DNA of 8,013 bases, taken from NCBI GenBank assembly GCA_029256005.1, contig JAQSYS010000066.1, positions 1 through 8,013 of the forward strand, written 5' to 3'. Shown here one piece after another: positions 6,582 to 8,013 of the stretch. Below the pieces are notes generated by a model that saw only the letters and a program-made list of their open reading frames with translations, had not been told where the DNA came from and made no database searches. Each line of letters opens with the position of its first letter. Position 1 is the stretch's first letter. Position numbers and translations under genes: made by a program. This DNA comes from Sedimentibacter sp. (GTDB lineage Bacteria > Bacillota > Clostridia > Tissierellales > Sedimentibacteraceae).

Positions 6582-7625
6582 TTAATTTTTAATAACTATA
6601 TATTTCTCCTGTTTTTCTGTCACTCTACCTATCAGAGCAAATTCTGTATCAAGACATTCCTTTAATTTAGATAAAATTTCATTTGCATAAATTTCGTTTA
6701 CTGCAAACAACAGTCCTCCTGATGTTTGAGGGTCATATGCAAAATCAACATATTCCTCTTCAATTCCTTGAATACTAACTCTATTACCAAAATATTTTCT
6801 ATTTCTGTAAGAGCCAGCCGGAACTAGCCCGGTCCTTGCATATTCAAAAACATTTTTTATAGCTGGAACCTTTTTTATATCTATTTCAAATGTAACGTTG
6901 CTAGCTTCAGCCATCTCCACCGAATGACCAGCCAAACCAAATCCAGTTATGTCAGTACAGCTGCTGATAGGAAAATGTTCTATAACCCTCTTAGCATTTT
7001 TGTTTAAAGATGCCATAACATGTATTGCTTCTTTTTCAGATTCCGATTCGCACATACTTGCCTTAAATGCAGTGTTTATGATTCCTGTTCCGATTTGTTC
7101 CGTTAAAATAAGAATATCCCCAGGCTTTGCTCCATAGTTTTTTAATATTTTATTAGGCTCTGCAAATCCAGTAACACACATTCCGTATTTTGGTTCGTCA
7201 TCCTCGATTGAATGTCCACCAGCTATTGTTGCTCCGGCTTCAATTGCCTTTGAGGCGCCTCCTTTTAATATTTCTGCCATTACATCAGGGCTGAGGCAGC
7301 TAGGAAATGCAATAATATTCAAAGCCAAAACAGGTTCTCCTCCCATGGCATATATATCACTCAAGGAATTCGCTGCTGCTATTTGACCAAATGTGTAAGG
7401 ATCATCAACCACTGGTGTAAAAAAATCAACAGTTTGTATCATTGCCAAATTTTCATTTATTTGATATACGCAAGCATCATCAGAGGTTTCTAAACCTACA
7501 ATCAATTTATCATTTTTAAATTTTGGTAGCTTGCTCAAAACTTGAGCAAGGGTCTCTGGACCTATTTTAGCTGCTCAGCCAGATGATTTTGTCATCTGTG
7601 TCAATCTTACATTTTCTATAGACAT
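6582..7625 (-). CDS. selD: Selenophosphate synthetase SelD, selenocysteine-containing (UGA at codon 17)
   Basis: SelD makes selenophosphate from selenide and ATP, the selenium donor for SelA. A conventional reading opens only at a TTG at 7538 and gives 318 residues lacking the catalytic N terminus. Reading the in-frame TGA at 7577-7575 as selenocysteine gives 347 residues starting at the ATG at 7625 (GAGGTG about six bases upstream), beginning MSIENVRLTQMTKSSG-U-AAKIG. This aligns with E. coli LTQYSHGAGCGCKI: Sec is at the catalytic Cys17 position, the essential Lys20 is kept, and E. coli Cys19 is Ala. Further motifs are TVDFFTPVVDDPYTFGQIAAANS (65 onward), AGGHSIEDDEPKYG (135-148), TDITGFGLAGH and DPQTSGGLL (298-306). 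It is the first gene of the selDAB operon, and its product depends on SelA, SelB and its own activity. Confidence 0.96.
7530..7577 (-). promoter_or_regulatory. Sec UGA codon and candidate bacterial SECIS hairpin in selD
   Basis: The Sec codon is TGA at 7577-7575. Thirty-three bases after it, 7550-7530 form a perfect 9-bp hairpin, CTTGCTCAA pairing with TTGAGCAAG around the three-base loop GTT. Bacterial SECIS elements lie within the reading frame shortly after the UGA and usually have a G at the start of the apical loop, as here. A short lower helix (TAG near 7564 with CTA after the stem, or GGT with ACC) is possible but uncertain. SelB binding is inferred from these features. Confidence 0.75.
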
Positions 7626-7656
7626 AAAGTCACCTCACAAATTTATTTGTAATATT

Positions 7657-7686
7657 ATTATACTATTAATTGCCTACTGTTATCAA
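7657..7686 (-). promoter_or_regulatory. Predicted sigma-A promoter of selDAB, overlapping the end of comEA
   Basis: TTGATA (7686-7681, five of six -35 matches) and a perfect TATAAT (7662-7657) are 18 bp apart. The -35 box is inside the last codons of comEA and the -10 follows its stop. Transcription would begin near 7650, giving a leader of about 25 nt with GAGGTG before the selD ATG, too short for a riboswitch. Confidence 0.7.
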
Positions 7687-8013
7687 ATCTTTAATCTTTT
7701 CAAAAGTTTTATCTCCGATACCTTCAATATTTTTTATTTCCTCAATTGAACCATAATGCTTATTTTTTCTGTAATCTATAATTCTTTCAGCATAGACTTC
7801 CCCGATTCCGGGCAAGGACATTAAATCATTGATAGATGCCGCATTTATATTGATTAAATTACTGTTTTCTGATTCAATTGCAAATTCATCTTGTGATGAT
7901 ATGTAAATTTTCTCGCCATCAACTAAAATTCTTGCTTTGTTAAGATCTTTAGTATAAGCACCTTCAGTAAAACCTCCTGCCATATTAATGGCATCAATTA
8001 CTCTGTCCCCATT
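7666..8013 (-). CDS. comEA: ComEA-like helix-hairpin-helix DNA-binding protein, C-terminal part (5' end outside the window)
   Basis: ComEA is the membrane-anchored DNA receptor of natural transformation in Gram-positive bacteria. The frame is open from the window edge (8013) to TAA at 7668-7666, giving 115 residues of the C-terminal part. The visible start, NGDRVIDAINMAGGFTEGAYTKDLNKARILVDGEKIYI, is the end of an SLBB domain. After a short linker come two helix-hairpin-helix motifs typical of the ComEA repeat region: ININAASINDLMSLPGIGEVYAERIIDYR and EEIKNIEGIGDKTFEKIKDLITV. The N-terminal membrane anchor is not in view, so exact type cannot be checked. The methionine at 7983 lies inside the SLBB domain and is not the start. 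Its last bases carry the -35 box of the sel promoter, and the gap to selD is 40 nt. Confidence 0.9.
   Translation of the reverse strand, partial: NGDRVIDAINMAGGFTEGAYTKDLNKARILVDGEKIYISSQDEFAIESENSNLININAASINDLMSLPGIGEVYAERIIDYRKNKHYGSIEEIKNIEGIGDKTFEKIKDLITVGN

Overview
The window is AT-rich, with short intergenic gaps and strong GGAGG-type ribosome binding sites. The protein families point to a low-GC Firmicute, most likely a member of the Clostridia that makes selenoproteins. The strongest reason is a complete selD-selA-selB set in which SelD itself is interrupted by an in-frame UGA at the selenocysteine position. Every gene lies on the minus strand, so transcription runs from high to low coordinates. 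No mobile element, CRISPR array, rRNA or tRNA was seen.

Reading in the direction of transcription, the window opens with the 3' part of a comEA-like DNA-uptake gene (8013-7666). Next is the selenocysteine operon: selD (7625-6582, UGA at 7577-7575, followed by a candidate SECIS hairpin), selA (6557-5157) and selB (5144-3240). The gaps are 24 and 12 nt. A good sigma-A-type promoter overlaps the end of comEA and should drive the three genes. Together they provide selenophosphate (SelD), convert seryl-tRNA(Sec) to selenocysteinyl-tRNA(Sec) (SelA) and deliver it to the ribosome at UGA codons (SelB). The tRNA gene selC is not in the window.

After a 115-nt gap with its own consensus-like promoter comes an orphan OmpR/PhoB-family response regulator (3124-2438) whose DNA-binding domain resembles WalR/YycF. 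No histidine kinase gene lies beside it.

The last unit is carA-carB, the two subunits of carbamoyl-phosphate synthetase, overlapping by 14 nt; carB runs off the window edge. The 256-nt gap ahead of carA is the most interesting part. It holds a promoter (TTGACA-N17-TATTTT), a ribosome binding site, an unannotated 31-codon leader ORF (2277-2182) and a strong intrinsic terminator (2196-2163). The 5' arm of the terminator is the last four sense codons of the leader ORF, and the leader stop codon sits in the terminator loop. The final sense codon is CGC for arginine. This looks like translation-coupled attenuation of carAB, in the style of E. coli pyrBI and/or arginine-codon stalling. No PyrR-binding-loop sequence was recognised.
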